Shown here in pieces: positions 12,905-23,734 of a stretch of 64,000 nt of DNA. Source of the DNA: Molanna angustata. Taxonomy: Eukaryota > Arthropoda > Insecta > Trichoptera > Molannidae. The stretch lies in assembly GCA_963576475.1 (NCBI GenBank), contig OY754984.1, forward strand, positions 16,311,775 through 16,375,774. The letters run 5' to 3'. The stretch's first letter is position 1. Every line of letters starts with the position of its first letter. The notes beneath the pieces were generated by a model. The model did no database searches. It was not told the origin of the DNA and worked only from the letters and a program-made list of their open reading frames with translations. Position numbers and translations under genes: made by a program.

Positions 12905-13070
12905 CCTTTTACTTTTATTTGGGTTCTCGGGCAACTAACACATACAATGGCAAATATTTATTTAACACGCACCCAATAACAAGTTGCCACATTCTGGATA
13001 CTTCCGATATTAATCGTCTCACAGATCCAGACTGTAAACACAATTGAAAACTGAGCTACGAAGGTCGAAA
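12905..13070 (-). mobile_element. SINE-B copy with internal deletion
   Basis: It matches the SINE-B copies at 38811 and 55205: CTCGGGCAACTAACA, ACGCACCCAATAACAAGTTG, CCACATTCTGG, ATTAATCGTCTCACAGATCC. The segment carrying the B box is deleted, so AAAACTGAGCTACGAAGGTC runs straight into the A-box end. Confidence 0.75.
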
Positions 13071-13359
13071 TGCTTGTTATAGGGTCGATGATAGGGTGCC
13101 AGTAAAATAAATATATAAAAGAATACCTATAATTTGGCCGAGAAGGTTTTAAAATATTACGTGTCTCTTTGTTTGTGACATACTTTTTTGAAAATCTCGA
13201 AAGCAGAATACTTTGTAAACATGAACCTTGTTATTAGAAAATTGTAAGTTTTTACTACGCCATTTCCCATAAAAAAAAATAATGCCAACATTTGTAACTA
13301 TTCAGCATTTTAAACGAACTAAAAAATCAAAGAATCCAGATTGAAATATAATTGGGTCA

Positions 13360-13568
13360 TCGAATATTTTTATTATTGCATATGCGCAAACATTGGATTT
13401 TTTTCCCTGTCGGGAGTCAAAGATATTTTTTAACAGATTTTTAATTATCTCAATAGAGGCGAAGTTCGTCTCTATTGAGATAATTAAAAATCTGTTAAAA
13501 AATATCTTTGACTCCCGACAGGGAAAAAAATCCAATGTTTGCGCATATGCAATAATAAAAATATTCGA
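13360..13568. repeat. Perfect-type fold-back, 104-bp arms
   Basis: Arms 13360-13463 and 13465-13568 are reverse complements around a single G at 13464; I count one mismatch beside the centre. Each arm carries CCCTGTCGGGAGTCAA and CTCAATAGA(G/C). The same sequence occurs in one orientation only at 53095-53210 and partly at 13985-14040, so this is an inverted duplication of part of repeat P. Two overlapping mirror frames across it encode the same peptide start and are not genes. Confidence 0.9.
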
Positions 13569-13689
13569 TTACTTACACTTTGGTACAAGTAGGTAAATAA
13601 GACAAAAATGACCTTATAAGTCTGGCGCAATTCAGGGGTGACTTCTATGCGAAAAATGCATTGTCACCTCAGATATAAGAATTGTAGCT

Positions 13690-14040
13690 TTCATTATTTA
13701 CAAAAAAACCAATTCTCTCAATAGATGGCGTTCCAACAAAATAAATAAAAATAATAAGATTGTTGTTCATAATTTCACCCATAGATGGCTGTAGTAAAAA
13801 TTCCTTATTTTCAAGCGAAAAGAATTTCAGTATTACAATATATAGAACTTTCAAAATTGAATTGATAGGGATCTCATTAAAAGGCATAATTGGTGAACGT
13901 TGCGCAAGCGCATAAAGTGATCACGTAAACCAGCCGATGACAGGTCGTAAGCCCTGTAGGTGCCTTGATTTCCCGGTTCTCCTACAATAAATATTCCAAC
14001 TTCGTCTCTATTGAGATAATTAAAAATCTGTTAAAAAATA
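13690..14040 (+). repeat. Dispersed repeat P, longer copy
   Basis: Shared words with 53630-53840 (reverse orientation): ACCAATTCTCTCAATAGATG, CACCCATAGATGGC, GAACGTTGCGCAAG. Shared words with 10960-11090: CAGGTCGTAAGCCCTGTAGG and CGTCTCTATTGAGAT. No protein is encoded; a 72-codon minus frame here is not recognisable. Confidence 0.6.
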
Positions 14041-14081
14041 TAATTGGGTCAATTTAAAACTGACCCAAACAAGGCACATAA

Positions 14082-14421
14082 TACCCCCTATTCAGTAACT
14101 ATTGTAACTAAAATAGGAACGTTCTAAAATTGTACATAGATTTTAGATTTACGGTCTTATTTCAGCGTTATAAAATATCAACTTGGACTAAATGAAATAG
14201 GTACGTATCTATTTTGGCCAAACGTTCTTAAAAATTTACTGAATCGGACGTTATATGAATAATTATGAAAATTATGAAATTTTCATAATTTTTATAATTA
14301 TTCAAAATACGTCTCATTCAGGAACATTTTAAGAACGTTCCGGCCAATAGAGGTATGCTCCTATTCCATTGAATCCAAATTTATATTTTATAACGCTGAA
14401 ATAAGGCCGTAATAGGGGGTA
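14082..14421. mobile_element. MITE-like inverted-repeat element, ~340 bp
   Basis: The ends are TACCCCCTATT and its complement AATAGGGGGTA. Inside the ends, imperfect arms pair for most of their length (for example GAACGTTC regions, GTTATAAAATAT, and TTATTTCAGCG with CGCTGAAATAA) around a centre near ATGAAAATTATGAAATTTTC (14265-14284). There is no coding capacity and no obvious TSD. Confidence 0.7.
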
Positions 14422-14648
14422 ATGTATTTTGAAAGTACTGAAATATTTCTCATGATTTTTTGTTTCGTTAATGTTTTTTTGTAAATATTTTCTTATTTAT
14501 TGATACATAGATATGTGTAATGTTGGATGATTGAACATCTCATAACATGTATAGTCTGTTTCTGGAAAGAATGACCAGTTGACTAATTACAGGCGTCAAT
14601 CATTCGACATCTGCATCTATTTGAAATCATGATGATTTGATGAAATGG

Positions 14649-14846
14649 TTATAAGGTGGAGATAAGACCATATGATGGGCGAGACAGTTTTACAGAATTC
14701 GAAATGGACATATTGGTTTTCCATTGCAGTCTGGTATCCGGAACATTTGCCAACATCTCATCGAAGATATCAATTTCTATGCCACTTTTTACTTCCTTAT
14801 ATGTTAGGTAGAGGGAACAATGTGTTAAGGTAAGGTATTTATCCAT
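14649..14846 (-). other. Unassigned open frame, 65 codons
   Basis: The frame includes EVKSGIEIDIFDEMLANVPD and RLQWKTNMSISNS, which looks more protein-like than neighbouring frames. It might be part of a LINE endonuclease region or a host exon, but no catalytic motif is visible and I do not recognise it. Confidence 0.2.
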
Positions 14847-15132
14847 CTTTACACATATGTTCGTCTATTGTTTAAGCTTTTAAAATTTAAGTACCTCTTT
14901 AAAATGTCATTCATATCGTCTTGCCATCCTTTCCTTGAATGTTCTTGACCACTTGTTCCATTTCAGCTTATTGTATAGATTCAGAGGAGTAAAGCATTCT
15001 GGTTGAGCATTTTTTGAGACCTAAAGACAGACTTTTAATAGCACACGGCAGATAAACTAGATCAGTGACTATATAACAAACTTTTTCGCACTAACAAATT
15101 ATTCAATGACTATGGATATAGGACCGACGATA

Positions 15133-15245
15133 TGTTGCTGCCCAAGGTCTGGAACCCCATGCCTGCCAGTTTGAAGCAGTGGAGATCCATCGAGGAATTC
15201 AACAAGAAAACCAAAAAATATGTATTACACAAAAATTCAATTCAA
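15133..15245 (+). pseudogene. LINE C-terminal fragment (jockey/CR1-like)
   Basis: A plus frame reads LLPKVWNPMPASLKQWRSIE then FNKKTKKYVLH before TGA. The W-N-x-(L/M)-P pattern followed by F-KK is the usual C-terminal signature of jockey/CR1-type RT proteins. It is a very short remnant. Confidence 0.45.
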
Positions 15246-15589
15246 TGACCATATTGACATTTTTATTGCCTCTGAATCTATATTCAAAAGGGAAATTTAA
15301 AAAAGATTACTGATACAACCTCTTAGGACCTGGGTGTGGCTGGAATACACTGATAAGCAAGTAATGTTATATGAGTGATGTCATTCTTGTGTATTCCAAA
15401 CTATACTTCATAATATGTTTTTTCAATAAGTATTGTTTTTTTTATATTTAATTACTTTTACATTGTATGTAACTTCTCTATGGGAAATATTGTGATTGCA
15501 CATATAAATCTAATTTATTATTTATAAAACAAAAATATGTAGGTATGTGTGATGTGTAATTGTTTTTCTCTTAATAAATTTTATTTTAT

Positions 15590-15990
15590 TAACTCAGCAG
15601 CCCGACTGTGGAACGATCTTCCGAATTCTGTGTTTCCATCTTCGTACAACCCGGGTCTTTTTAAAATCCGAATTAATAAACTCTTTTCTAGATTGCAAAC
15701 CCTTCCAAACGCTACGTAGTGCGCTTCTTCGGAAGAGAAAAAAATGAAATGGACCCAAATCCTAATAGCTGGCGTCCCCTACGTAGACATGTTAAAAAAA
15801 AAAAAAAAATATACAAAATAAAAAAAATCCTCGATGGTTGATCTAGACGGTAGGCACGGGTTGTTCCGGACTATGTAGGGCGAAAATTAATTATTAAGAT
15901 CACAGCCAAAAATCCCCTTGAGGGATTAGGCAAAATAACAAATATTGTAATTATATTTTTATTAATAAATAAATAAAGATTAATGTGTTT
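15590..15990 (+). pseudogene. LINE-K C-terminus and 3' UTR
   Basis: The frame reads ARLWNDLPNSVFPSSYNPGL then FKIRINKLFSRLQTLPNAT and stops at TAG (15718-15720). It is nearly the same as the minus-strand copy at 59952-60323. The 3' UTR includes GGCGTCCCCTACGTAGAC, also present in the other copy, an A-rich run at 15797, and AATAAATAAATAAA near the end. The 5' part is missing. Confidence 0.75.
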
Positions 15991-16596
15991 GACATATTAC
16001 ATATTATGATACTTTAGCTTGTTAAGTTTATTTTTATCTTATTTAAGTATTTTTTTTACCTGTATGTTTTAGCACAGGACTTAGTTTCAAAGTTAGACAA
16101 AAACCATGGCATTGGTTTCGCTTTGGTTCCTCGGTATCCGAGGGTCATTCAAAGTTGTCAGCGGACCGCATTTGTTAAGATCTGTTCCGTTGGGTATTTT
16201 GCCTAGCCAATTACGCATCTGTTTAGTGATCTCAGTGAAACTCACTCTGCCAAATTAATCGGCTTAGTATAGTACCTACTTATATATTATAACGTTTATA
16301 GGATAGATTTTCAACTAAATACCTAATGTACATAATGTCTACGTATGTATTTTATTGTTCTGCGTACGTTTGAAGGGACAGAAAATAATTAACGGAGAGG
16401 ATTTTGTCTGTAGCTATGTGGTATTGAATTTAGCGCAGATAAGCCGAATTCTCAACTAAGAGGAATGAACGATTGTAACTCTTTTCTTTTCATTTTTATA
16501 TTCATATCTCGAAAGAGTTAAAAGATAAGTTATTTATTTATTAATTTATTTATTTATGAAGACACCAACAGAATACTGGCATTTACATATAAAAAT
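15991..16596. other. Unassigned AT-rich DNA
   Basis: It contains a moderately GC-rich piece (16100-16260: CTTTGGTTCCTCGGTATCCG) and an ATTT-rich run at 16528-16556 that may be a degraded retroelement tail. No coding frame is recognised. Confidence 0.4.
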
Positions 16597-16760
16597 CAAA
16601 AACATAATATTAACACATAGGATCACTAATGCTCCAATGACAGTCGTCTGTCTATTATATTATAAAATATAAACAATCGTTGACTGAAATCTACAAAAAA
16701 CATAATATAAACACATAGGATCTCCAATGCTCCTATGACAGGCGTCTGTCACATAGTTAA
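16597..16760. repeat. 98-bp tandem duplication
   Basis: ACATAATATTAACACATAGGATC followed by AATGCTCC and GTCTGTC (from 16601) is repeated 98 bp later with few changes (from 16699). Confidence 0.65.
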
Positions 16761-17100
16761 AACTAAATAATTGAAAAAAATCAAATATTATCTACAGTAA
16801 AAATAAACTATCTATTCTACAATAAAGAAAAATAATACATTATTAAATTATATATGAATTATTTTCTGTTTAATACTTTGTGATATGAATATCATTAGAG
16901 AGCTCAACGAAAAGCAAAAAAGGGAAATTCACAGTAGCAGAGTTAATAATTTCAGAACTTATAATGAAGCCCATTTCCATCGTATGGATTCTGTAAATAC
17001 AAAAAATAATTAATTGTTTTTTAAAATGCGAGATGATTTCTAAAGTTTCAACTGATAAAATTACAAAGAATAAATCTAATGGTAAATGATTTTAATATAA
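16761..17100. other. AT-rich spacer
   Basis: Nothing recognisable. Confidence 0.4.
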
Positions 17101-17313
17101 CAATGATTAATATGAACACATATATAATTCCACAATTTATTTTATTTTTCTCCCGACGACCGTTTCGGCTTATAAGGCCATAATCAACTGGTTGATTATG
17201 GGAGACCAGTTGTTGATACCAGTTGATTATGGCCTTATAAGCCGAAACGGTCGTCGGGAGAAAAATAAAATAAATTGTGGAATTATATAGGTATGTGTTC
17301 ATATTAATCATTG
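17101..17313. mobile_element. Fold-back with hammerhead-like core
   Basis: Left arm 17101-17190 and right arm 17220-17313 are complementary apart from a short insertion in TATATA, around a 29-base centre. Each arm contains TTGATTATGGCC, TTATAA and GCCGAAACGG. As RNA this reads UUGAUUAU, a GGC/GCC stem and GAAA, which resembles the core order of a hammerhead ribozyme (CUGANGA-stem-GAAA). PLE ends are known carriers of such motifs, so the element may be two inverted PLE-type ends. No ORF. Confidence 0.7.
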
Positions 17314-17439
17314 TCATAATGGAATTCTACAAATTAGAAGCCGTCGCAATCGAAAGATTGAAAAGTGCGATTTTAATATAATTGTTGGGTCAAGGACTAG
17401 CAGTGTATACATATGTACATAATTACAATAAAAGTTATT

Positions 17440-17811
17440 TTTTATTTATAAAAACAAACAAATAAAAGTATTAAGCCTCTTAGGTCAAGTTTTTTTTTAT
17501 ATTAGGCCCTCGAGATATACCAACGATTCTTTCCTTTTTCATTCTAATATATTTTTTGATTTTTATTTTTATCCTTGGGGAATCGAAGGCACATCTTTTG
17601 GTTTGTGTATTTGAAAATTTAACCCACGTGCTATGGCCCTTGGTTTTATAACATATATATGTCCCCGAGGTGTTTGAATGGGGCAACCCTCAGTAGCGTA
17701 CCTATTAGCAAAATCTCGATATTTATTTAAAATAAATTTTAAGATTTGTTTTACCTAATAAGATTGTATTAGGCGTTTTAATTATACGTGTCGAATGATG
17801 ATTTACTATTA
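17440..17811. other. Unassigned region
   Basis: A 68-codon minus frame lies at 17480-17686 with no recognisable domain. No repeat match is seen in the window. Confidence 0.35.
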
Positions 17812-18595
17812 ACAGTCTTACTAATAACCGTGTTGTAAAAGTTATACGACCGTTTAACACCCGTGTAGGCAAAAACGTTACCAATAAACGCTGTGTAGCA
17901 GATCAGTTGGTCAACGACTGTGTATCTCTCATACAAATTTTACACATCGTTTGCACAGCTGTCAGAGGTAGTTTAATTACCGGTGTTTTAAGATAAATTT
18001 CACATATCACAAAACTAATTTTATTTTGATATGCGTGTTTGTATTGTTATAAGTTGGAATAATAATATGACGAAACCTCTACAAATTATTTTATTGCACC
18101 CTGCGCAAGTGGCGAGTTTATTGCCGTATGGCAATTTCTTCCAACTAACCAGTGTTTCCAACCCAGAGAAGCAAAATTAGTGTGAGAAATGAATTTAAAT
18201 AAATTTTATTCTTGATAGTTGTGCATTTTAGGAGCGAAAAGTTGACAAAAAATTTGCTTTTTATTAATATCTACAATGGTTTTCGCTTGGGTATTATTCG
18301 TACGATGAAATTATTCGTTATGTATCTTTTCCATATTCCTATTTTGAAATATAAAAAACATATGAAAATATCAACTACGACAAACGTCAAAATTATAATG
18401 GCCGATGGCGGCTCTGAGATTGCGCGAGTGCGAAATTACAACGTTGTCGGGTTATTTTTTGTTGTACGCTTGTTGTAACTACTCAGTCGTTATACAGCGT
18501 TTATTAGTAAGATTTTCAAATAATCGGGCTTTAAACGGTGTGTAACTAAAATACTTGTCAACGGGTGTGCAGTAGATTTTTATCAGTAAGACTGT
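17812..18595. mobile_element. TIR element with nested SINE-C
   Basis: The ends ACAGTCTTACTAATAA (17812-17827) and TTATCAGTAAGACTGT (18580-18595) are inverted repeats with one mismatch. Subterminal words recur inward on both sides, for example CAATAAACGCTGTGTAG on the left and CAGCGTTTATTAGTAAG (18496-18512) on the right. A SINE-C fragment (18095-18214) lies inside, so the original element was about 660 bp. An 88-codon plus frame (18212-18478) has no transposase-like motif; this is a non-autonomous element. Confidence 0.7.
18095..18214 (-). mobile_element. SINE-C, 5'-truncated, nested in TIR element
   Basis: Reading on the minus strand it ends in TTGCC, ATAC, GGCAA (stem-loop; plus 18121-18134) followed by TAAACTCGCCACTTGCGCAG. 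The tRNA head is missing. It is the SINE-C copy whose 3' hairpin is best preserved and can be compared with LINE-J. Confidence 0.75.
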
Positions 18596-18719
18596 AAAAT
18601 TTTAAATATATTTTACAAATGTATTAATGAATCGAACAAAATAGAGTTATTTGCAAATGTAGTGCGTATGTGGATTGGTCGTTCTAAATGCGTACATCTC
18701 GATATAACCCATTCCGTCT

Positions 18720-19224
18720 TATAAAATTTGTTCGGTAAATGTGGCAACACTTCCAATCTTTTCCTTTTCCAAAAGTATTGCTACCTACAGTTGTCATCAT
18801 AATCGTCTACAAGTCGTCGTGCCGTGTACGTCTCACATTGACAGTTGAAGTTTATAGTTTCGATACAAGAGGAAATATACATATTTCAAGTTTTTATATC
18901 GGTCAACTAAAACTACGTGCCGTGCGTTTATAATACCCAAACCGTGTTTGGAAGTGGTGTTTTATAACAACATTATTGTGTTGTGATATAGAGGTTAGAG
19001 TCGGTGCCTTCCCCGAAGACCTGCCGATACGAAAGATGATGTTCGCCACCAGGTAGGTGCAATGATCCGTTCAATCTATTCACCAAATCATCAATGCAAG
19101 TCGCCTTGTTGACTCCATCCAACTTCTTTAAGGGTATACTCTGTGATCCGGAAGAACCGAGTGTGAGGGAGATCTTTTCTCTAATACTGACGTTGAATAA
19201 AGACAGACATACCTAACAACACAA
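18720..19224 (+). other. Unassigned, possibly retroelement-derived
   Basis: An open stretch just before 19050 reads IEVRVGAFPEDLPIRKMMFA and ends at a donor-like CCACCAG|GTAGGT. As the DNA immediately downstream (19225-19345) is an RTE tail, a retroelement origin is more likely than a host exon, but neither is shown. Confidence 0.2.
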
Positions 19225-19345
19225 GAGTACCCGGAAGATCAGCAAAGAGATAGAAGGACAGTTGGACCTCCTCCTATCAGGATAGTCGACCCTCAAAAAC
19301 AAGTCAAATGACCTACAATACACGACAAAGAAGAAGAGGAGTTTA
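19225..19345 (+). repeat. RTE tail fragment, same unit as array at 40100
   Basis: The order AAAGAGATAGAAGGACAG, TTGGACCTCC, CAGGATAGTCGACC, CAAATGACC, AAGAAGAAGAGG matches single units of the 119-bp array at 40100-40480. It also matches the C-terminus of the RTE fragments at 49255 and 51607. Confidence 0.6.
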
Positions 19346-19792
19346 TTGAATATACATTGTGGCGTCTGTTTAGATACGTTCAGCAGACAGGCATTTGACA
19401 GAAAAAACAACCTAATTTTATAGATTAATGAGATTCAATAAAATAAAATGGCCAAAAAGTTTGATAGAAAAAATAATGGAAATCACGCGAGCTTTCAAAA
19501 TTGCTTGTATATTTTGCTTAGATGCTTCCCTCCATTGAGTGTGAAGTAGTTATGTCGATGTAGGATATGATAATATAACTTAGGGGAGTAATTTTACTAT
19601 GTAAGGACAGGAATATTAAAAGGTTAAATCCTTTGAGACATTATTCATGTTAATTTTATTGCACTCATTATTTTAAATATTTCATTGGCTAATAAAACCA
19701 ATTAGAAATAAACTCTCATTTTTTAACGATTGCTAATAAGTTTGGAAAATCTTACCAAGAAACTAAAATAATATTTTTATTTCCAAACAATT

Positions 19793-19984
19793 TTAACCAA
19801 GCATGAACGCCTTCTTACTCCCGGTAGAGACGCCCTCTGCCAGTTCCTTTAAGATTATGTGAAAGAGATCCTCATATCGCAACACATGGTCTATCCAGTT
19901 TGCACGCCTTTTTAAAATAGTGTTCAACATGTGCCTGGTTTCTAAAATTTTGCCGAGAATTTCATATAAGTTTGATCTATTCAA
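19793..19984 (-). pseudogene. Short RTE-type C-terminal fragment
   Basis: The frame contains KILETRHMLNTILKRRANWI and DHVLRYEDLFHIILK, matching the RTE C-terminal pattern where a Lys/Arg-rich run precedes W-(A/I)-GH or W-IDH. Nothing else of the element remains. Confidence 0.5.
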
Positions 19985-20021
19985 GAGAGAAATACAATAA
20001 TACTAGTTGCATGTAACACAT

Positions 20022-21064
20022 GAGATCCAACTGTCGATAGCGATAGTATGTATAGTTGAAGAATATGTACCAAACTATAAACCCATAGATACAAATTATT
20101 GAATATTTTCAGATATTTTGTTTTCTATACAACATATGTAGGTATGTATGTCAAGATAGGATAGTATGGAAGAAGATCCTTTTTCCTACCCAGAATATGC
20201 AAATTGCATGATGGTATGTATGTATGTTTGGAGATGAAGTAACAAACTATTAAGTCTTCTTACATATTGTGTATAGGCGACTGCCATACAAAATGTATGA
20301 AGCGATGTCGTCACTAAATTCAATTTTTAAAAAAATTTTTAAAAAAAAATTGAGATCTTCTACTACAATGTTAATATTTTTTATAGAAAATTAAATTATC
20401 TAGTTGGGGTGTTTCGGCTTTTTTCGATAATTGTAAAAGTTTTGGAAATATAGGCAGTTAAACTCATAAATTTATCATAAAAAAAATATTTTTCTTAATA
20501 AAAAATGTTTGAGAAACCCTGGAATTTTTTTGAAAAAACTAATTTGAGATTTTGTATTTATCTATGTTTGTACCAATTTTCAGCGTTCTACCGTTTATGG
20601 TTTCTGAGATATATGGAAAAATAAAATAAAAATTCAAAAGTTGATAACCCCTGACTGAAACAAAAATTCAAAATTCCGAGTATAAAAGTTTTGTAGGCCT
20701 GTAACTGTTTATATATTCTGAAATTTTAGGCTCTGTAAATTGAGCGGATCAAAAGTTATAAGGGGGGGACGGACACACAGACACACACACACACAGACCC
20801 ACAGACACACACACAGACACACAGACACACACACAGACACACACACACACAGACACACGAAATGTTCTACTCCGAATTCTGAGTAAATCCGTGTATGGAA
20901 CATATATGCTGCGAAGCCTCTAAGTTGGTGTTTTTTGACTTCAAAGTTGGAAAATCCATGAAAAAAGTAGACCTCTTCATACAATTCTCGCGTATTCTGG
21001 CTTGATACATTGTCGATATGTTAAGAGAACAAAGTTCTCCTGAACAAATCGACAGTTGGATTAT
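20022..21064 (+). mobile_element. Element X, full copy 1 (~1.04 kb, non-autonomous)
   Basis: It begins after CTAGTTGCATGTAACACATG with ATCCAACTGTCGA (20025-20037) and ends with the inverted motif TCGACAGTTGGAT (21049-21061). It is nearly collinear with 41068-42065. Internal landmarks are CCTACCCAGAATATG with a GTATGTATGTATG run, AAAACTTTTATACTCGG-type words, a CA-rich microsatellite (20775-20858) at the same place in both copies, and CGAAGCCTCTAAGTTGG near the 3' end. No protein is encoded; frames through the CA tract are artefacts. Subterminal inverted motifs plus an internal microsatellite recall Helentron-associated (HINE/DINE-type) elements, but this is a resemblance only. Confidence 0.7.
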
Positions 21065-21099
21065 AATCCATCTCTGTCCTGTGCTTCCCGGTATATCTG

Positions 21100-21790
21100 T
21101 TAATAAAATTAATTTATTTATTAATAATATAAAGAAAAATTTACAATTCAATTATATTATGTGTGTAAATGATAAGTGTGTATGTAATTGCGTCGGTTCA
21201 ACGAACACCTCACTAGGAAGTCCTGTGCCGAGGTGTGTATTTGAGCAGTTGTGTGACATAAGTAGTAAATTATGTGTAAAGATCTTAAATTGAATTGATA
21301 TTAAGTAAAAAATATATGAAAGTTAATTATATTTGATTAGGTGTTGAAATGATCTGAACCAGTGTTATTCATCCATGCTGTTATGTGTTTTTTGTAGTTT
21401 TGGTACGATGTGTTTTGTGGTAGCAGTTTTCTTGTCTTTGTCCGTGAGTAGTTTGTAAATTCGGGATATTAGAGGATCTTGTTGAAATGTGTTGGTGTTA
21501 GAGGATCTTGTTGTTCTTGGAGGTTGTGTATTGTATACAGTGGTTAAGTTGTGTTTAAAATGATTTAAAAGTGCAGATCTTGCGTATAATTGTCGAAGTG
21601 TCACAATTTCCAGAATCTTGAAAATTACTGTGGAGCTTGTTCTGTATGGCACATTCAGTATGATTTTTATTATTGATTTTTGTGCCTTGCTAACCGAGTC
21701 TATTGCAATATTTGTTGTACCACCTCAGACCAGCAATCCATAGGAAATGATTGATTGGCACATTGCACATTGCAAAGTATCTGACGTGAA
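21100..21790 (-). pseudogene. Jockey/CR1-like LINE C-terminus with 3' UTR hairpin
   Basis: Minus-strand frame: TLQCAMCQSIISYGLLV, a TGA in place of the expected Trp, then NIAIDSVSKAQKSIIKIIL and NVPYRTSSTVIFKIL...LRQLY, the post-RT connection and thumb of jockey/CR1-type proteins. It ends at a stop near 21365. The 3' UTR (21100-21364) contains a hairpin with arms ACACCTC/GAGGTGT (21205-21211 and 21230-21236) that is matched at 55006-55038. The tail is AATAAATAAATTAAT. The RT core is missing. Confidence 0.65.
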
Positions 21791-22029
21791 AATATGTTAT
21801 TTATGTTGTTTATTACATAGGTACAACACTCTTTTAATTTTGTTTGTAACATATTCAGTAAGGAACTGTTTTATGTATTTGTTATCATATCGTGTGGATG
21901 TGCGGGGATACTAGGTTAGATAAATGAAATGAAATGGAAAGAAATAATTTATTTCCTGCCCTGTGGTTACATATTTTTGAATGCAAAATAATTAACAGAG
22001 ATAATTAAATATAAACAGAAAAGTAAATA

Positions 22030-22990
22030 AATCTTCTTCGATGCCGCTACAGCCCAAATCGAGCCTTGGCCTCCTTCAACAAGCGCCTCCAACCTCTTCT
22101 ATCCTCAGCCGCCGTTCTCCAGTTAGGGACCTGCAGGAGCTTTTCTGCATCTCTTCGTATGTCGTCCTACCATCTCAGTCTTGGACTCCCCATCTTCCGT
22201 TTACCTCCCGGGGGAGCAACCATGATTTTTTTGGGTAGTCGTGTGTTTGGCATTCTCTGTACATGGCCAGGATAGAGATCGCGATACCACTACCATGCCG
22301 GTGATGCTATAGGACCCATTGGTCCTGTTCAAAGTGTTCACCCCCGGACGCAGCCGCAACGTCGGCCGCCCACCCCCCCCCCCTTTACTGCCTAAGGCCC
22401 TTAGAGCCGCAACCTGGCCATTTATGGAAAAGTCGCAGTCACCTACCCCACTCCATAGGGAACGTTATAGAACTAAAGTGTTCTGTTCATCCCCGGAGCG
22501 GCTGCTCGTCGGACGAAACAAGAACTACCACCATGCATATTTCAGGCCCATGGCCAGCCCATCTCAACCTAAGCAGTCTTATATGGGTTGAGATCTTTGG
22601 GGCTTCATAAATTTTGTAGAGTTCTTCATTTTTCTTTATGCGCCATTCACCTCCTTCCTTCACAGGACCACATATTCGGCGTAGGACTCTCCTTTCGAAA
22701 ACATCTAATGCTTCAGCGGATTTCACGGTCAGTGTCAGAGCCTCGCATCCGTAAGTCAACACAGTCCTAATGATTGTTTTATATAATGTCAATTTAGTTT
22801 TCCTGTGGACATTGCGAGACCTGAACACTGGCAATAAGGAGAAATAAGTTTTATTGCCTGCTGATATTATTTTTTTGATTTCTACTTCCTCTTTATTATG
22901 AGAGATCCCAGATACGTTAATTGGTCAACTGTTTCAAATGAATGGTCGAATGCCAGCTTTACGCTACCTCTTCTTCTTTGAGATGGGTTT
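22030..22990 (-). pseudogene. RTE-type LINE C-terminal region, ~0.95 kb
   Basis: Minus-strand reading: TVDQLTYLGSLI, then PVFRSRNVHRKTKLTLYKTI, IRTVLTYGCEALTLT, FERRVLRRICGPVKEGGEWR, and IRLLRLRWAGHG. After a GC-rich disrupted stretch, the 22066-22238 region corresponds to the terminal D-W-R-A-DR-W segment. These are the canonical C-terminal blocks of RTE-type LINEs, in order. Frame changes and an inserted CCCC-rich stretch (22365-22385) show decay. No RT catalytic core. Confidence 0.8.
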
Positions 22991-23414
22991 CGACTTTGAG
23001 TCATATATTTTGTTTTGCTCTCATTTATTTCAAGCCCACTTCGCATGCAGCTGTTTTCCATGGGGTGAAGACTTCTTTGATAGCTGCAAAAAGAAAATAA
23101 ATATAATCAGAAAATATACCGTGAACTCTCAGTTATTTTAGCCCATATAATTGTAGTGGAAATGACGGACAGCACCAAGCTGTGGTAGAGATTCTCAGGT
23201 TTTGAAGGAACAGAGTAGTGAATTATGTTAGGATATTTAACAGGACATGAAGATATTGTATTCCACCATTTATTTTCAGTCAGTCAATTACTACTTTTTT
23301 GAAGTTTGTTTCGTCGCGTGAGATATTGTGTTCTATGTCAGGTAATATTTTATTGTAAGATCTAGGAGCAAGAAAGGGGTAATGTCGCTGGGCAAAAGTC
23401 GTCCTATAAAATAA

Positions 23415-23700
23415 GGAACTTCCATATACGAGGAAGCCTACGAGTGCGCGATATATTTGAAAAGCTCCTAGGAAACAGATTGAGATGGTACAGACATATT
23501 TATGGAAGAACATTAATTGAAATTCATAACGTTGGCCAAAATTTAAATGTGCCCGTTAAATGATCCAGAGAGAGACCAAAGAGCAGACGTAAATAATTGG
23601 TGAAGCAGGATATTCTACGGAGCTAACCTGGAGGATGTCCAAAACCTAGGACAGTGAAAACTTTAAGACGCAGACAATATACCGCGTCATCATGTGGGAC
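23415..23700 (+). pseudogene. Degraded RTE-type C-terminal fragment
   Basis: Plus-strand reading contains VRDIFEKLLGNRLRWYRHIY, then after stops RERPKSRRK and PGGCPKPRTVKTLRRRQYTA. The spacing matches the (R/K)W(Y/F)GH ... RGRPK-RW ... A-DR-KW order of RTE tails. At least three stops. Confidence 0.55.
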
Positions 23701-23734
23701 AATTTATATATTTATATAATTTATGTACATGTGT

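Noticed and set aside
13302..13596. Two mirror frames starting MDFFPCRESKIFFNRF
   Set aside because: They are the two strands of the same palindrome, so no independent gene evidence exists.
20709..20984. Cys-Val-rich frame (also 41797-41985 and 62069-62266)
   Set aside because: It comes from CA microsatellites within element X and a LINE 3' UTR.
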